Positions 24,773 to 36,370 of a stretch of 64,000 nt of DNA are shown in pieces. Position numbers and translations under genes: made by a program. Position 1 is the stretch's first letter. Each line of letters begins with the position of its first letter. The notes under the pieces are model-generated. The model worked only from the letters and a program-made list of their open reading frames with translations. It was not told the DNA's origin and did not search any database. Source of the stretch: Rhynchosporium graminicola (lineage: Eukaryota; Ascomycota; Leotiomycetes; Helotiales; Ploettnerulaceae). The stretch spans positions 62,001 through 126,000 of the forward strand of contig FJUW01000070.1 of assembly GCA_900074885.1 (NCBI GenBank), in the 5' to 3' direction.

Positions 24773-25885
24773 ATGATCCCAGAAATGATGGACGAGGTAG
24801 GTGTTCAAGCAGAGTCCTTATATTGGAATCTGATTAACATTTGTTAGATTTCATCGGTCTCAGCCACCCAGTGTTGTACCAATTCCAATCCTGGGTTTCA
24901 AAGCGAAGAGACTGAAGACACTACCTCTCCTGCTTTACAATGTGTGAGACCTGTGGTGCAGCTCCGACGACGGGCTCGTCATATTGCATCGGTGAATGGC
25001 GAGAGAGAAGCGCAAGAGTATCTAGGGAATCAGATACATAGGAGGGAAAGATATGGTGAAAGGTCTGGAGAAATGCCACAACGAAATGCTGTTCGTACTA
25101 GAGAGGACCCGGGAGAAACAGGGAGATCTCCGTCTCTTCAGGAATCCACACCTGAGCCATCAGGTTCCATCATGTCTTCAATCCCTCGTAGGCCAACCGT
25201 TGAGGATTATAACTCCGATGAGGAGTATCTGACCGAGGAAGTTGCTGTTGCAAGCCAAAGAATTGGGCCAGACAGCACGCCGAATCTGTTTGGACGTGTC
25301 CTTTCCCTGTCGAATCAATCTTCCGAACAAGATACACCAGTAATGACGCCTCAAAACTCTGCTAGATCAGCCGAGAGACACGATACATCCAATGAGAATC
25401 CTCCTACAATATACAACGAACAAATCATAAGCGAGACAGGTGGACCAGTCAGACATCTGAATCTGTTGGGACATATTCCTTCCGTAACGTCTCAATCGTC
25501 TCGAGAAGATACTCCAATAAGGACGCCTCAATACATTTTTGTATCAGCCACGGTCAACAATATATCAAACGGAAACCCTCCGACAACGTACGGCGAAAGA
25601 AGTACAGGCGAGACAAGTCGACCTCGTCGTGACTTCCATAATAGATCTCTCATGGAAGAATACCTCGCACAGAGTGAGGAGCAACAGAAAGTTACGCATA
25701 GAACTTTTATGATGATGCAACAGTCCGAGGATAGGATCATCACAATGTTAGACGAGCGCTGTCCTGGCTGGAGCCAAAGAAACTGGGAACATTTGAGACG
25801 CTTGCCCCCATTAATGGATTTCGAACCTCCCAGTCGGCGATGGGGGCCACTATATCCTTCCGAAATATGGTCATCCCACATGTAG
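24773..25885 (+). CDS. Unknown disordered protein with internal 59-residue repeat (353 aa)
   Basis: No known family recognised. Two exons: 24773-24796 (MIPEMMDE) and 24848-25885. The 51-base intron has a GTAGGT donor, a CTGATTAAC branch-like site and a TAG acceptor, and the frame is continuous across it. The protein is hydrophilic, rich in Ser, Arg, Glu and Pro, and likely disordered. Residues about 154-212 and 213-271 are a tandem duplication: both begin NL.G, share QSS..DTP..TPQ and N.NPPT.Y, and end .ETG-type. The DNA copies are 25283-25459 and 25460-25636 and are still clearly alignable. A C-terminal block with more order follows (EEQQKVTHRTFMMMQQSEDR, then DERCPGWSQRNWEHLRRLPP). The start could alternatively lie at a later in-frame Met. 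The long open frame and clean intron argue that it is a real gene. Confidence 0.65.
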
Positions 25886-27535
25886 GCTTTAAGAAGGATA
25901 ATAAGAGACTTCGGTCCCCGCTACCAGCGACAGATGTTAAATAGAATTGCGAATTGAACTCAGATTGTCAAAATGAGCCTACTCCAAGCGCTGCTGATGT
26001 AGATATCTAATTTGTGAACTTACTTGCAGATAATGTAACATATAGCGGATCCGACACCACGTAACATCGTCTGCGAACTAGCAGTTGCAAAAAATGCCGT
26101 ACTTCAACCCCAAAATCACTAAAGTACCATATAAAATTGCGTGGAGGTTTTTGTTCCAAGTCACATAACAGTTGCATGATTTTACTGGTATTACCAGTCA
26201 TAGAGGATTAAATTTTCACGATTTTCGAGTAGTTGCTTCGCCGGAGTCTTATTCGCCTCCACTCGATCGTGCTGCATCATTCATGAGTCTATCCAAGTCG
26301 AAAGTTGGAATTTCGAGGATCTGTAGCATGTGTAAATGATCACATCCTGCACTGCAAATCGAATATGAGGAAGCGTGTCCTATCAGGCGATGCTTTGCCT
26401 TACCTCTGGCCTCCTTTGTCCATACTTCACTTTGCTGTAGATGCCCCACATGAACGGCTTGCCATATGATACTCCAATTCTTCGAGATCAGCTTGAATCG
26501 TATCTCGTTAGCCATGGAGTACATACATATAAGAAACTTGTGTCTGTCTCAAAACTGGTGGAGTAAAAGCCTATGAATTCACTTCATTAGTTACAAACGA
26601 TATTTGGGAAAATATGAAAAAACGGTTTATGACATTACGTAAAATTCTCAAGCACAAGTCATGTGGGGTTTTCATGTCTAAAGATTTTCCCCATCATGTG
26701 TGAGCTTTGACTTCACTCGCCGGCGTGGAAAGATCACGTTAGTTCCAGTAAAGTTGGACTTGAAGTTATAATTGATTCAGTACTATTATGAAAAGTCAGC
26801 GTATTGGGGTGGAAGCTTCTGTCGACAATAGAGTTGTTTCACATACCATGAGACGCTAACGTAGTTTGAGCCTAAGACATGTAGTCATTAGAGTCTCCCA
26901 AGATCTGGAGTTGAGAGAAGGAAGATTATATTATGGTACTTAGAGATCAGAAGCTGGCACCGAACCTACATCGAAATTACAGCTATCGAACGCAGTTCAT
27001 ATGGGGTCAAAGGTCTGCAATGCCCCTTCCTGACAGGAACGGTGTGCGTCTTCTCTACTATGACTAGTGAGTGATATGTTACACGGCGTTCCTCTTTGAA
27101 GGATAATTGTCGTCAGTTAATACTATCAATGAACAATTTTCTGCGATTTGTTGCCCAAAAGAAGCTCACGAAATAGAATTCAGTTAGGCATTTAGTAGAC
27201 AGTAGACATTTATTCAGTCGTAAGCTGCAGCTGAGGATTCGTACGCCAACATATCTTCCACGCCGTAGTAAAAGTATCCGCCAAGTCAACGATGTAAGCC
27301 CCCGAAGCTGGCATTCAGCGGAGGTTTCAGAAATGATTGAAATAGAATGCTTGTTTCATAGTAAACAATATTTCGCTAGACAATCCTTGCAGTATTCCAT
27401 CCCCTTTGCTATCGAACACGTGATCATGCAACTAAATATGCGGCGCGTCTCACCACTGCTCATATATTGTTGCACCTCCTCTCGAGAGTATTTCTACCAC
27501 CGGTCTCTCTACCGCCCGCAAATGCAGCTTTCTAC
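25886..27535. other. Intergenic region
   Basis: No secure gene. On the minus strand, ATG at 26514 begins MANEIRFKLISKNWSIIWQA, and a GTAAGG donor with a TTTGCAG acceptor would extend it to about 60 residues. This is possible but unsupported. The last few hundred bases precede the Cdc1/Ted1-type gene. Confidence 0.35.
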
Positions 27536-29305
27536 ATGTTCTTTCTTTCTGTCCTTCGTTATACGCTGCTGGCTATAATACCGCCGTGCTCTATTCTAAC
27601 CACATATCTCTATCTTTATCCAGTATTCCACCTCTGTGCGTTTCCGTCCCCTGAGCATAACCCCCGGTCCGAATATATCAATACCCTTCGACACCACGCG
27701 CCATACAGTTCCCAGAATGGCAGTAAGGTAGCACCCTTCCGTCTACTTGCTCTGGGCGATCCGCAGCTGGAAGGGGATTCCTCGATCGAATACGTAGATG
27801 CTGCGAGCTTTCCACATCTTACCAAGTTCTGGAAAGACGTTTTCCTGCGCAATGGTACGAAGAATAATCCTTTGCAACGTCTGCGACAAAGTCTGCACGA
27901 TCTGGTAGATTTCTACCTAGACGATGTCCCGAAAGCGCTCGAGGTTTGGCGGAAGCGACTCGACCATGTTGGGAATGACTACTATCTGGGGCACATATAC
28001 AGGACGATGCACTGGTGGACAGCTCCGACACACGTCACTGTTCTTGGGGACTTGGTGGGTAGTCAGTGGATTGATGACGACGAGTTTGAAGCACGAGGTT
28101 GGAGATACTGGAATCGAGTGTTCAAAGGAGGGGTCAAGGTCTCAGACGAAATTGCCTCTCAACCGTCGGAAGAGTTCAATAACACACTGGTACTTGGGGA
28201 AGATGCTCCGGCTTGGAAAAAGAGAATCATCAATGTAGCTGGGAACCATGATGTTGGATATGCCGGTGACTTGTCTCCGGAACGAGTGACACGGTTCGAG
28301 AAGGTCTTTGGCAAGGCGAATTACGAATTGCGATTTCAACTACCCCTGGAGTCAGCCAATATTATCGTAGAAGGCGGTATAACGAGGCCAATCCCAGAAC
28401 TGAGGATTGTTGTCTTCAATGACATGAATCTCGACACACCTGTGGGGTCTCAGGAGATGCAAGACGAGACATATGGATTTTTGAACAGAGTTATAACTAC
28501 CTCTCATGATGTAACACGCGAGGCACTTTTTACCTTGTTGCTCACCCACATTCCGATGTACAAAGAAGCCGGGATATGTGTGGATGGTCCATTTTTCGAC
28601 TTCTTCAAAGGCAATTTTGGAAATGGAGTCAAGGAACAGAACCATCTGTCCATGGATGCCTCGAAAGGATTTTTGGAGGGCATCTACGGCAAGAATGCCA
28701 ATCCAGATGTACCAGGTGGAGGATTTGGCCGAAATGGTGTAATCTTGACCGGACATGACCATGAAGGCTGCAATGTGTATCACTACGTGAATCACTCGGA
28801 CCCAATGCGTCAGTGGGAAGCTACAACATGGCCGAAGGCCATCGCTGCTGATATTGTAGATCAGCCCGGTATGCCTGGTCTTCGAGAGATCACAGTCCAG
28901 AGCATGATGGGTGGTTTCGCTGGGAACGCCGGGCTGATGAGTCTATGGTTTGATGAGTCGATCTGGGAATGGCAATTTGAATTCACAAACTGCGGTTTAG
29001 GAACCCAGCATATTTGGTGGTTGATACACATCTTGGATCTCATTGCATTGGGAATTGGACTGGTATACGGATGCATTGTTCTTTATCAGCATGTCACGAG
29101 GCCAGAGATTCACGCGAAATCGGGCATGATGGGGAATGGGAATGCCAAGAAACCACAAGAGAGGAAGACAGTTCAAAACGGGGATGCGTTTCAAAACAAA
29201 CCCATCTTGGACATAGCTACGAACCCCGGGGTACATGTAACGGGAAATAGAAGCCTCAGGACTGAGTTGAGCATGATGAGCCTGGACACTGGCAGCCGAT
29301 TATGA
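27536..29305 (+). CDS. Cdc1/Ted1-type metallophosphoesterase (589 aa)
   Basis: Membrane-anchored calcineurin-like phosphoesterase related to yeast Cdc1/Ted1 and human PGAP5/MPPE1, which remove ethanolamine phosphate from GPI-anchor glycans in the ER-Golgi (family knowledge). Single exon. The ATG at 27536 is the first in-frame ATG; the frame is open for 23 more codons upstream. Residues about 2-30 form an N-terminal membrane segment. Metal-site motifs in order: LALGDPQLEGD (72-81, with the family's D-x-Q), VLGDLVGSQWID (169-180), VAGNHDVGY (234-242), LLTHIPMYK (335-343) and LTGHDHEG (404-411). A second membrane helix lies near 493-517, followed by a basic cytosolic tail. This two-helix layout matches the family. 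Metal cofactor is probably Mn2+. Whether it corresponds to Cdc1 or Ted1 needs a phylogeny. Confidence 0.92.
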   Translation: MFFLSVLRYTLLAIIPPCSILTTYLYLYPVFHLCAFPSPEHNPRSEYINTLRHHAPYSSQNGSKVAPFRLLALGDPQLEGDSSIEYVDAASFPHLTKFWKDVFLRNGTKNNPLQRLRQSLHDLVDFYLDDVPKALEVWRKRLDHVGNDYYLGHIYRTMHWWTAPTHVTVLGDLVGSQWIDDDEFEARGWRYWNRVFKGGVKVSDEIASQPSEEFNNTLVLGEDAPAWKKRIINVAGNHDVGYAGDLSPERVTRFEKVFGKANYELRFQLPLESANIIVEGGITRPIPELRIVVFNDMNLDTPVGSQEMQDETYGFLNRVITTSHDVTREALFTLLLTHIPMYKEAGICVDGPFFDFFKGNFGNGVKEQNHLSMDASKGFLEGIYGKNANPDVPGGGFGRNGVILTGHDHEGCNVYHYVNHSDPMRQWEATTWPKAIAADIVDQPGMPGLREITVQSMMGGFAGNAGLMSLWFDESIWEWQFEFTNCGLGTQHIWWLIHILDLIALGIGLVYGCIVLYQHVTRPEIHAKSGMMGNGNAKKPQERKTVQNGDAFQNKPILDIATNPGVHVTGNRSLRTELSMMSLDTGSRL

Positions 29306-32259
29306 CGTAGCGAGTGAAAAATGGATGAATTTGTACTATAAGATATCTTCATATTTACTGTAAGATATCCGAATAACATACTAACAACTTCTATCTTTGT
29401 GTTGGGTGGTTGTCCTTATGTGCGTGTAAGGGGCAGTCCGCGGCCAGGCGATGGCCATCTCCACACCTCTACCTATTCCCAATCTTCTCATTGAGTGAGT
29501 GCGGCGCCTTGAAGGATGCACAGTCTCCACTCCTTACCATTCGCAAGATTCGGTGTGAGCCGGCCGTATTCTTTTCTTGATTATAAGGACGGATTTCAGT
29601 CTCGGAGCCTCGAATTGTGCAGGACGCCCCTCGTACTTCCGCCTGACAAGCGTTTGCGTAGATCTAGATGGAGCCGAGATATGTTCTCCTCTAATGCAAG
29701 GTCCTTCCCGCCTCTCTTTGTTGAGGAAGTCTTTCTCAAGTGTTGCCGTGGTTAGCATGGATAGTCTAACTCAGCTCAACCTTACCCGCAACATCAGCAA
29801 TGCAATTGAGTTTAATCCCACAACCGGAAGTCAAGATTTCCCGAATTAGTTCGTTTGCCTATGGCTAGCAACTTTGATTTAAATCCTCTAGCCTCATGTT
29901 CATCTCATTGCTCTGCAAAAGCAAGTGTCCCCATTTCATGCTTTGGCATCCAAGCCTACAATATTATCCTTCTTGCACGAACCAATTTCACTTGTTTGAT
30001 TTCATGCCCTCTCGTCCGCGACTCTTCTGCAAAACAACAATGGCGGCGGCGGTCGTGGTGACCTGGATGGCTTCCTCGCAGGCCTAAATAATTCTTCCAT
30101 ACATACCGTACCTCGACGCAATACTACAATGCCTACCCAAACAGCCACAGCTCCAGTCATATCTGTCACATCCATAGCTGAGGATGAGCAAGAGCCATCG
30201 TCAAAGTTCAAAAAGATAATGACGAAATGCTTGAAGAAGCTCTCTGATTTCTTTCACAATTCAAATCCAGAGCCCGCCACCGCAGTAATCGAAATTGTTT
30301 AGGTGAGGAACAGAAAAGCTTGATTCAACGTATGTCTCATGATTCTTGAAAGATGACCCATGTATAGAGGATGTTGGAGGCCTGGGAACTTTTCAGTCAT
30401 TTGGTATTTTGTGGCTTTTGGAATTCTCAATTTCCAGCGCCTGGGCTTCCATTCGACTCGAACACTGCAAACTTGCCATGTCCCAACAAGTGGTACACTA
30501 CTAGACGTCGTGGTTTTCTGTCTGGATGTCAAGTCGAGGCTGTCACTAAAGATATTGGATGGGACATATTGAAGTTTTCATGGGAAGGCCTCGTAGGAAG
30601 CCCCTTTCTCTATCTTCGGTGTTTGTTCATCACGTGCATAGAGATTTGCCACGGATTATTGGACAGGAAGGGAATCGAACTATGACAATGTACAGATCAA
30701 ATTCTATTTTTTCCCTTTTGAGGCTGATGCAAAACTCCTGGGTGAGACGTCTCTAGAAATTTGCTATTACGTATCATTTCGGTAGATGTTACTAGGCTAG
30801 CACCCCATATGCCAGCTGTCACGAAATACGGAATTTCGAGCAATTGAGCTCTCGGGCATTGCTATAAGAAACGGCGCGACTATCCGAGATTTCTCATTCC
30901 ACATTTCTTCTCCAGTTTCGTAGATTTCCTCCTCTTTGCATTTGGTTTCGTTCTGCTAAGACTCGTGTTTGAATCGCTGGCAAAGGAAAATCCTATGATA
31001 ATTGCCTATCGTGGTAAAAGCAAGCAAGCTTGAGCAGCATCTTACCATCAAGCGTCATTCTTACATGGTTTCTCTTTGCTTCTAGTAGCAATAGTAGCAC
31101 GGAAATCTTCTGGTGAGTTTGTCTGGAATCTTGCACAAGGCAAGCAGAAGCCTGGTTTAAACCGCTGGATACGGGAGCAAACAGAGACTGGTGCACATAC
31201 TTATATCGACGCTAGATTCCCAACCCTCAATTCCTATAATTCTCAGATCTCTTTCAGTAGTTAGCTATAAATCTAGCGATACATCTAGATGATATGCTTA
31301 GGTTTTCTTGTTGTAAGTCAAGATGACTTCTGGTCGAGGAAAATAATCAGGATCGAAGCAAGTCTTGTTACCCCCCGTAATTTTCTCCACCTTAAATTTG
31401 AGCTCGTGAATACATAGACTATAAGACTTTTCAAACTGTGATTTCAGAGGTTCCCATGATATTCTACAGCTCAAGGGTTGGTTTCCCATCTCCTCTCTGT
31501 ACGACGCTAAACAATTAACCCGCAATTTCATCTCCCACCTCTTGTTTCAGCAAATAAGTACTAAATAGTGATTGAGAAACATGACTTCGGCGAGTTAGGA
31601 AAGACATCTTGCTCCAAGGTTAGGGCCATTTCTTTGTCTACTTCTACAGTCGTAAATTTTAGGTTGGATAGTCGGCAAATAACTCGCTTCGACGAACGAT
31701 GAATATACCCTAATTGGGGAATCATCAAAATGCCATGGCAAGCATTTGCGAAGGCATAATCAAATGCGCCATGTACTAGAAGGCAGACGATTCGTGCGAG
31801 AATCCGAATCGACTCCTGGATACTCGAATACTTGAGGTATCGAGGTCTCCAGCTCCTCGACCAACTTTCCAATGTCTTTGTTCTACGTAGACATCTTATG
31901 GCCGGAAACGGTTCTTCGTAGTCTGTCCAGATTAAGCCTTGTGACTTCCTCTATATATATAAGTACAGCTTCAAGACAAAGACTTATTATTCGGTTGCAC
32001 CCGTCTGAGATTCACGAGCCTTTGTTTATGTGCCCCAATTCCTCCGCTAACCTCGAGACGCTCACCTTTCAAGGGCAATTCACTCCTGGGTCCCAATATC
32101 ACATTGTTATCCGCCCACCAAAGTTCGATTTCTGAGAACTATGAATGCGTTTTTCTTCACAACTCCTTACACTAAAACGCGCACATCGAAGAAAGCATCT
32201 CTTACGATTGCTGCGCTTCTTATAGTTCGAGATCAATCGAACAGCAAGGGAGTTTCAAC
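29306..32259. other. Gene-poor region, 3 kb
   Basis: Many short frames but no convincing gene. The best is on the plus strand ending at 30302: ATG at 30129 gives 57 residues with a basic block (SSKFKKIMTKCLKKLSDFF), and the frame is open upstream to about 30000 with a Gly/Asn stretch, so it may be the 3' exon of a lost or unrecognised gene. A direct inspection of 30350-31560 and the minus strand gave nothing recognisable. Confidence 0.4.
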
Positions 32260-33010
32260 ATGCCTCACGCATCAACTGGAACGCAGCATGCCTGCCCGGG
32301 CGCTTCAGGCCCGGTCACATTGAGGAACAAGAATGTGATCCCAGCGGGCAATTGCAACATTGTCACCACCGATGGCTACAGGTGGTGCAGGTACGTCCAC
32401 ATTTCTGAGATATCTTCCAGAAATTACTGCAAAGAGACATACTGACTCCAAATTTTGTATTACAGGAGGCACGAGAATCTATGTAAGAAGCACGACTGGG
32501 TGTATTCAAAGAAGGACGAGTGCCAGATGTGCCAGGAAGAGAAGGCGTAAGGATACTTCGTAGTCGTAAAATATATTCTAATTGAGGCCCTATAGCGCAA
32601 AGAAGAAAAAGAAGGAGGAGGATGATCAAAAGAGGAAGAGGGACAAGGACGACGGGGGGAAGAAGACCCCGAACGAGGCGTCGGGTAGGAAGAACGGCAA
32701 GAATGTCTCGCTGAAGAAGCCCATCACACCGTCGACACGGAAGACGAGGTCTACGACTGCGGCAGAAGGAGCGGTAGCAGCTGGAATTCCTACACAAGCC
32801 GACCATTGGCACTTCTGGATGTCAGGTAAGAAGATCATCGACCTAGACAAGCTTCTCAACGATACGATTGCACAGCCTGATGATCAGCTTTCGGCTTGTG
32901 TGAATGACCCGCACTGCGCACTCAATAAGCTCACGCAGCAGCATGCTGATATTCTGGCTGCCATACGGCCACACCTCTGTGACCTTCCCGATCTTCCCGA
33001 GAGCACGTAG
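32260..33010 (+). CDS. Small Cys/His-rich basic protein (211 aa), unknown family
   Basis: Three exons: 32260-32390, 32466-32546 and 32587-33010. The introns have GTACGT and GTAAGG donors, and phases agree for 211 residues. Residues about 40-72 (GYRWCRRHENLCKKHDWVYS then KKDECQMCQEEKA) hold four Cys and two His with a C-x2-C pair, suggesting a small zinc-binding knot. A strongly basic, Lys-rich run follows (KKKKKEEDDQKRKRDKDDGG), which could be a nuclear localisation or nucleic-acid-binding segment. The C-terminal part is folded-looking, with WHFWMSGKKIIDLDKLLND, two more Cys and a helix ending in LPDLPEST. I recognise no named family. The second intron is only 40 bases and has a GAG acceptor, so that boundary is the weakest point. 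Confidence 0.68.
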
Positions 33011-34301
33011 ACCACAGGCTGCTTTTGAAAAACAAGTCCAGATAGATTTTTTGAAGGCTAGAAAGAGTTGGAAATATGAGATACGGATCTAGGATTAGAT
33101 AGTCGAGAATCTTTTGGGCGACATTAGACAATCTGTTTAAATACAATTTCGGCTGTCGACTTTAGATATCTTCGAATCTGAATTCGTGCTTAAGAACTAT
33201 CTGGCCCTATTGAATTTTGATATCAAGAGTTCAAGAACATTGATTCAAGATCAAAGCTCTATATCTCGGCTATATTTCGTAAAGTGACTACTACGTGAGC
33301 TTTCGTGTACTACGACTATAAGCTCTAACGCTTATTCCTAGTAAGAGTATCTCGAGGAAATTTCAGGCATGAACAGCACAATTCCTCTGAAAACTTGCTA
33401 ACTTCCAGTTTCTAATGGGCATGAGTTAATGTCCTTTATCAATATGATTCGGCATGATGGCCAAACCCATCATACTTGTTTCTTAGCTTCCGCGCGAATT
33501 GTTGGCGAAGAACTTGTTTCGCTGCGCTGTTTCCCGATCATCTTCCTTCAACAGCCCACAGATCATTCTGGTTTCGATTGGCGCAATTTCGAAGTTCCTA
33601 CGTGTGCGCCTGTGCTAATCACCGTGGAAATGTTGCAATTTTCCAGTCGCGAAAACAAAAAACACGTGCTGACCGTCTACAAAGTCCACGGACTCCTTAG
33701 TGATGCGTGAGCGGGAGACATCATGGTTGCGTTTAACCTCTGTCACCTCATTATTCTGATAGCCGTAGGAAATCTTCTAATTAATGTATGCAAAACTCCT
33801 GTTTGGCAGAGTCGCCTTCTTCCCTTTGTCCAAGTGAATAGCTGAGGTGGAGGGCTCGAATTTGGAGCCGCATAAATGAGAGCCTCGAGCGAGCCCAGGG
33901 AAGTATAGTTCCCCTTCCACGTAGGTCAGGAAGGCGCAAGACTACGCCCTGACGTGTAAGGCGGCAACATTTGGTGTGGCTCAGAAGATATGCATAGTAT
34001 ACATTAAATATCCACGCATACCTTTTCATGTTGACCGTTCCAATGCAATCTTATGCCATGACTATAACTTGTCAAATTTTCTATGGCTTGTAAGCCACCG
34101 TTTCTATAGATAGTATAAGGATGAGGAGGATCTTCTATGGAATCAAGAGAGGTATAGTATACTACGCTCAGAGGTGAGCAACCTTTCATTGCTTGGCGAC
34201 TATTAAGAATTTACCTTTAGATGTTTGGTTCAGATATAGGTAGAGGCATGAGAATTATAGGAGGATTTAGCTAAGACGATCAAAACGAAACTCCATAGGG
34301 T

Positions 34302-34532
34302 GTCCGTAAGACTGGCAAAACCGAACTTCACCATCGCTATAAAGACGTCAACCTCTACGACCAAGAGGACGAATTGCTCAACACCGCAGCAAACACTTTA
34401 CGAGCTACAAATGACATTATAAGTGCCGCCGGAGATGTCATTATCTTGAGCGACTCTGACGAGGGTATGTTAGCTGATGGACCGGAGATATCAGGGGATG
34501 AAGACATACAAATGGATATATTGAATAAGTGA
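34302..34532 (+). other. Open frame with SIM-like motif, possible terminal exon or relic
   Basis: The frame runs from about 34298 to a TGA at 34530-34532 without an initiating ATG near its start. It could be a last exon after an acceptor at CATAG/34297. Its product is hydrophilic (GKTELHHRYKDVNLYDQEDE) and contains GDVIILSDSDEG, a hydrophobic core followed by Ser/Asp, as in SUMO-interaction motifs. No upstream exon could be identified, and an in-frame TAG lies just before it. Confidence 0.28.
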
Positions 34533-34588
34533 AGGATAAGCGAATTTTATATATACTAAAACTATGATTTAGCCACGGTCTCCTCAAC

Positions 34589-34728
34589 GCTGAATGAGGC
34601 GTTCAGCACAGAAGAGGGGTGCAATGTCAGGGGCTAAGCCCACTAGCCAAGCCCTAGTAATCAGTCAGCAATATCGCGTCCTCCCTTAGGAGGATGCCCA
34701 CGATCTTACTGAAACCCTAAGTTTCAGT
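34589..34728. repeat. Cluster of four perfect stem-loops
   Basis: Four inverted repeats in 140 bases: 34589-34607 (GCTGAA/TTCAGC, 7-base loop), 34631-34641 (GGGCT/AGCCC), 34679-34694 (TCCTCC/GGAGGA, CTTA loop) and 34708-34728 (ACTGAAAC/GTTTCAGT, CCTAA loop). The surrounding DNA is AT-rich and gene-free. Possible meanings are a fragment of a mobile element, a structured RNA, or chance. Confidence 0.5.
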
Positions 34729-35929
34729 CAATCAATTACCTCGACCAATTGCTCCCGGCTACGTTACCTTGCACCCTGTTTTAACAGACACATTTTCAAC
34801 TATACCTCGCTTTCTTTGACTACTCAGCTCCAAGATAAATCCACAGAAGGAACCTTCGAAGCTGACAATCCCATTTCCAAAGTCACCACTTCTAGGCATA
34901 ACTTGAAAGACAACTATTGCTTTATATGAATTACGCTTTAAGATTTTCCTGATATCCAAATAATAGCATCTTGGTCTGGCTATTCATTCCTAAGTTTAAT
35001 CTCGTCGGTACAATTTTCTAATTAAAAGTTGAAAATTATCGCGAAACTACGATTCCTTACCAAAATCAAGCGATTTTTTAGCAATTTTGGTCCGGCGATC
35101 GCGTGCATCGAAACCACTCGGGGCACGAGCTATCTGATTAAAATTTTATACAAAGTACCCGCTAACAAGCTATCTAACAAGAAGATTAAGATTTAGAGAC
35201 CTGCTATAGTGATAGAGATATCGTGAAGTGATGACAGGGAGAAACGTCGATTCAAGGTAGAGGTGTCAATAATAGCTTAAACTTACAGCGTAATACTGTA
35301 TATGCGCCCAAAATTCAAGCAATCTTGAGACCCATGAACTCGTTGGGCGATGACAGACCAAAAATCACAGTTCTCGAATTACAATACATCAAGGGACAAT
35401 CCGACCGAGAAATGAGTATGGTGCAGCCAGTTTATGTCCCATTCGCCTTTATACGCACAAGATCGTATTCTCAGAACAATTTGTATAGTAGAAAGTTAGC
35501 GACGATAGCGCTCGGTCATGATTCGTATACTTTCAGCTCAGTTTATTCTAGATACCTTATGTTTGATGATGCACTATAGTGCGAACAATATTACAAGAGA
35601 TGTTTTTTGACGATGATGGGACTAATACAAAGACTTCCAATAGGTTAAGTGGGGAACTTTTATATGCGCTGCTACTAATCGTTTATATCTTGTAAACGAG
35701 TCTTTCAGAGTCCGAGAAAGAATGCAAATCAGGATAACCATAAGATGCATGAAGTTAAAGGTTGCAAGTATTCCAACTAGCTAGCACAACCTCAAAGAAG
35801 CAGCATCTTGCTCCAATTTTGAAATTCGAAACCTCGATATCGTTTGCCGATTATTCTACATCTTCATGATTGACGCCACGTATTTGACGTGGCTCGATAG
35901 CCTCAAAAACAGATCTCCAGGCTTGATTC

Positions 35930-36370
35930 TCATCTTTGAGATCGCATCTTCTGATCTTCAAGACGCTGCTCTTCTGCGATAGGTTCAAATCTGTGATACA
36001 TATGGGACCCGACCGGAAAGCGGAAGCTCAATCCACTTGTTTGACCAATAATCGTTCTGCCGTACTCGGTTGGTGTTTGTGATCGAGATTGCGAATCGAA
36101 GTTACTTCCATAGTGAGCTGGTTGGTTGACTTGTCCGTCATTTCGACTGATATTGGAACTGTGGTCCGTCAGGAACTTCGCGACATCACGGGGCATCTGA
36201 GACTTCATGGGCCCTGGTCGCGCTGTTTCGCGTTGGTTGGCAGCAAAAGATTGCTCCGTTTCCTTCGAGGTCTTGTAACCTGGATATTTTTCGTGGGGGC
36301 TGTTGGGCCCAGGCATGTCGTAAGCACTTATGGTGGGTTCTCGCGGTGTTCGAAAAGTGATACTGTCCAC
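35930..36370 (-). CDS. Hypothetical Ser/Pro/Gln-rich ORF (doubtful)
   Basis: Open frame of 146 codons from a TAA-limited upstream end to the stop at 35930. The first ATG is at 36316, giving MPGPNSPHEKYPGYKTSKET and about 128 residues. It is hydrophilic and probably disordered, with no family resemblance. The lack of an ATG at the start of the open frame suggests either a short protein or a missing upstream exon. Confidence 0.3.
   Translation of the reverse strand: MDSITFRTPREPTISAYDMPGPNSPHEKYPGYKTSKETEQSFAANQRETARPGPMKSQMPRDVAKFLTDHSSNISRNDGQVNQPAHYGSNFDSQSRSQTPTEYGRTIIGQTSGLSFRFPVGSHMYHRFEPIAEEQRLEDQKMRSQR

Noticed and set aside
34733..34790. LTR-like end (TGTTTTAACA) near the hairpin cluster
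   Set aside because: It resembles a retrotransposon terminus, but I found no matching 5' end, primer-binding site or second copy in the window.
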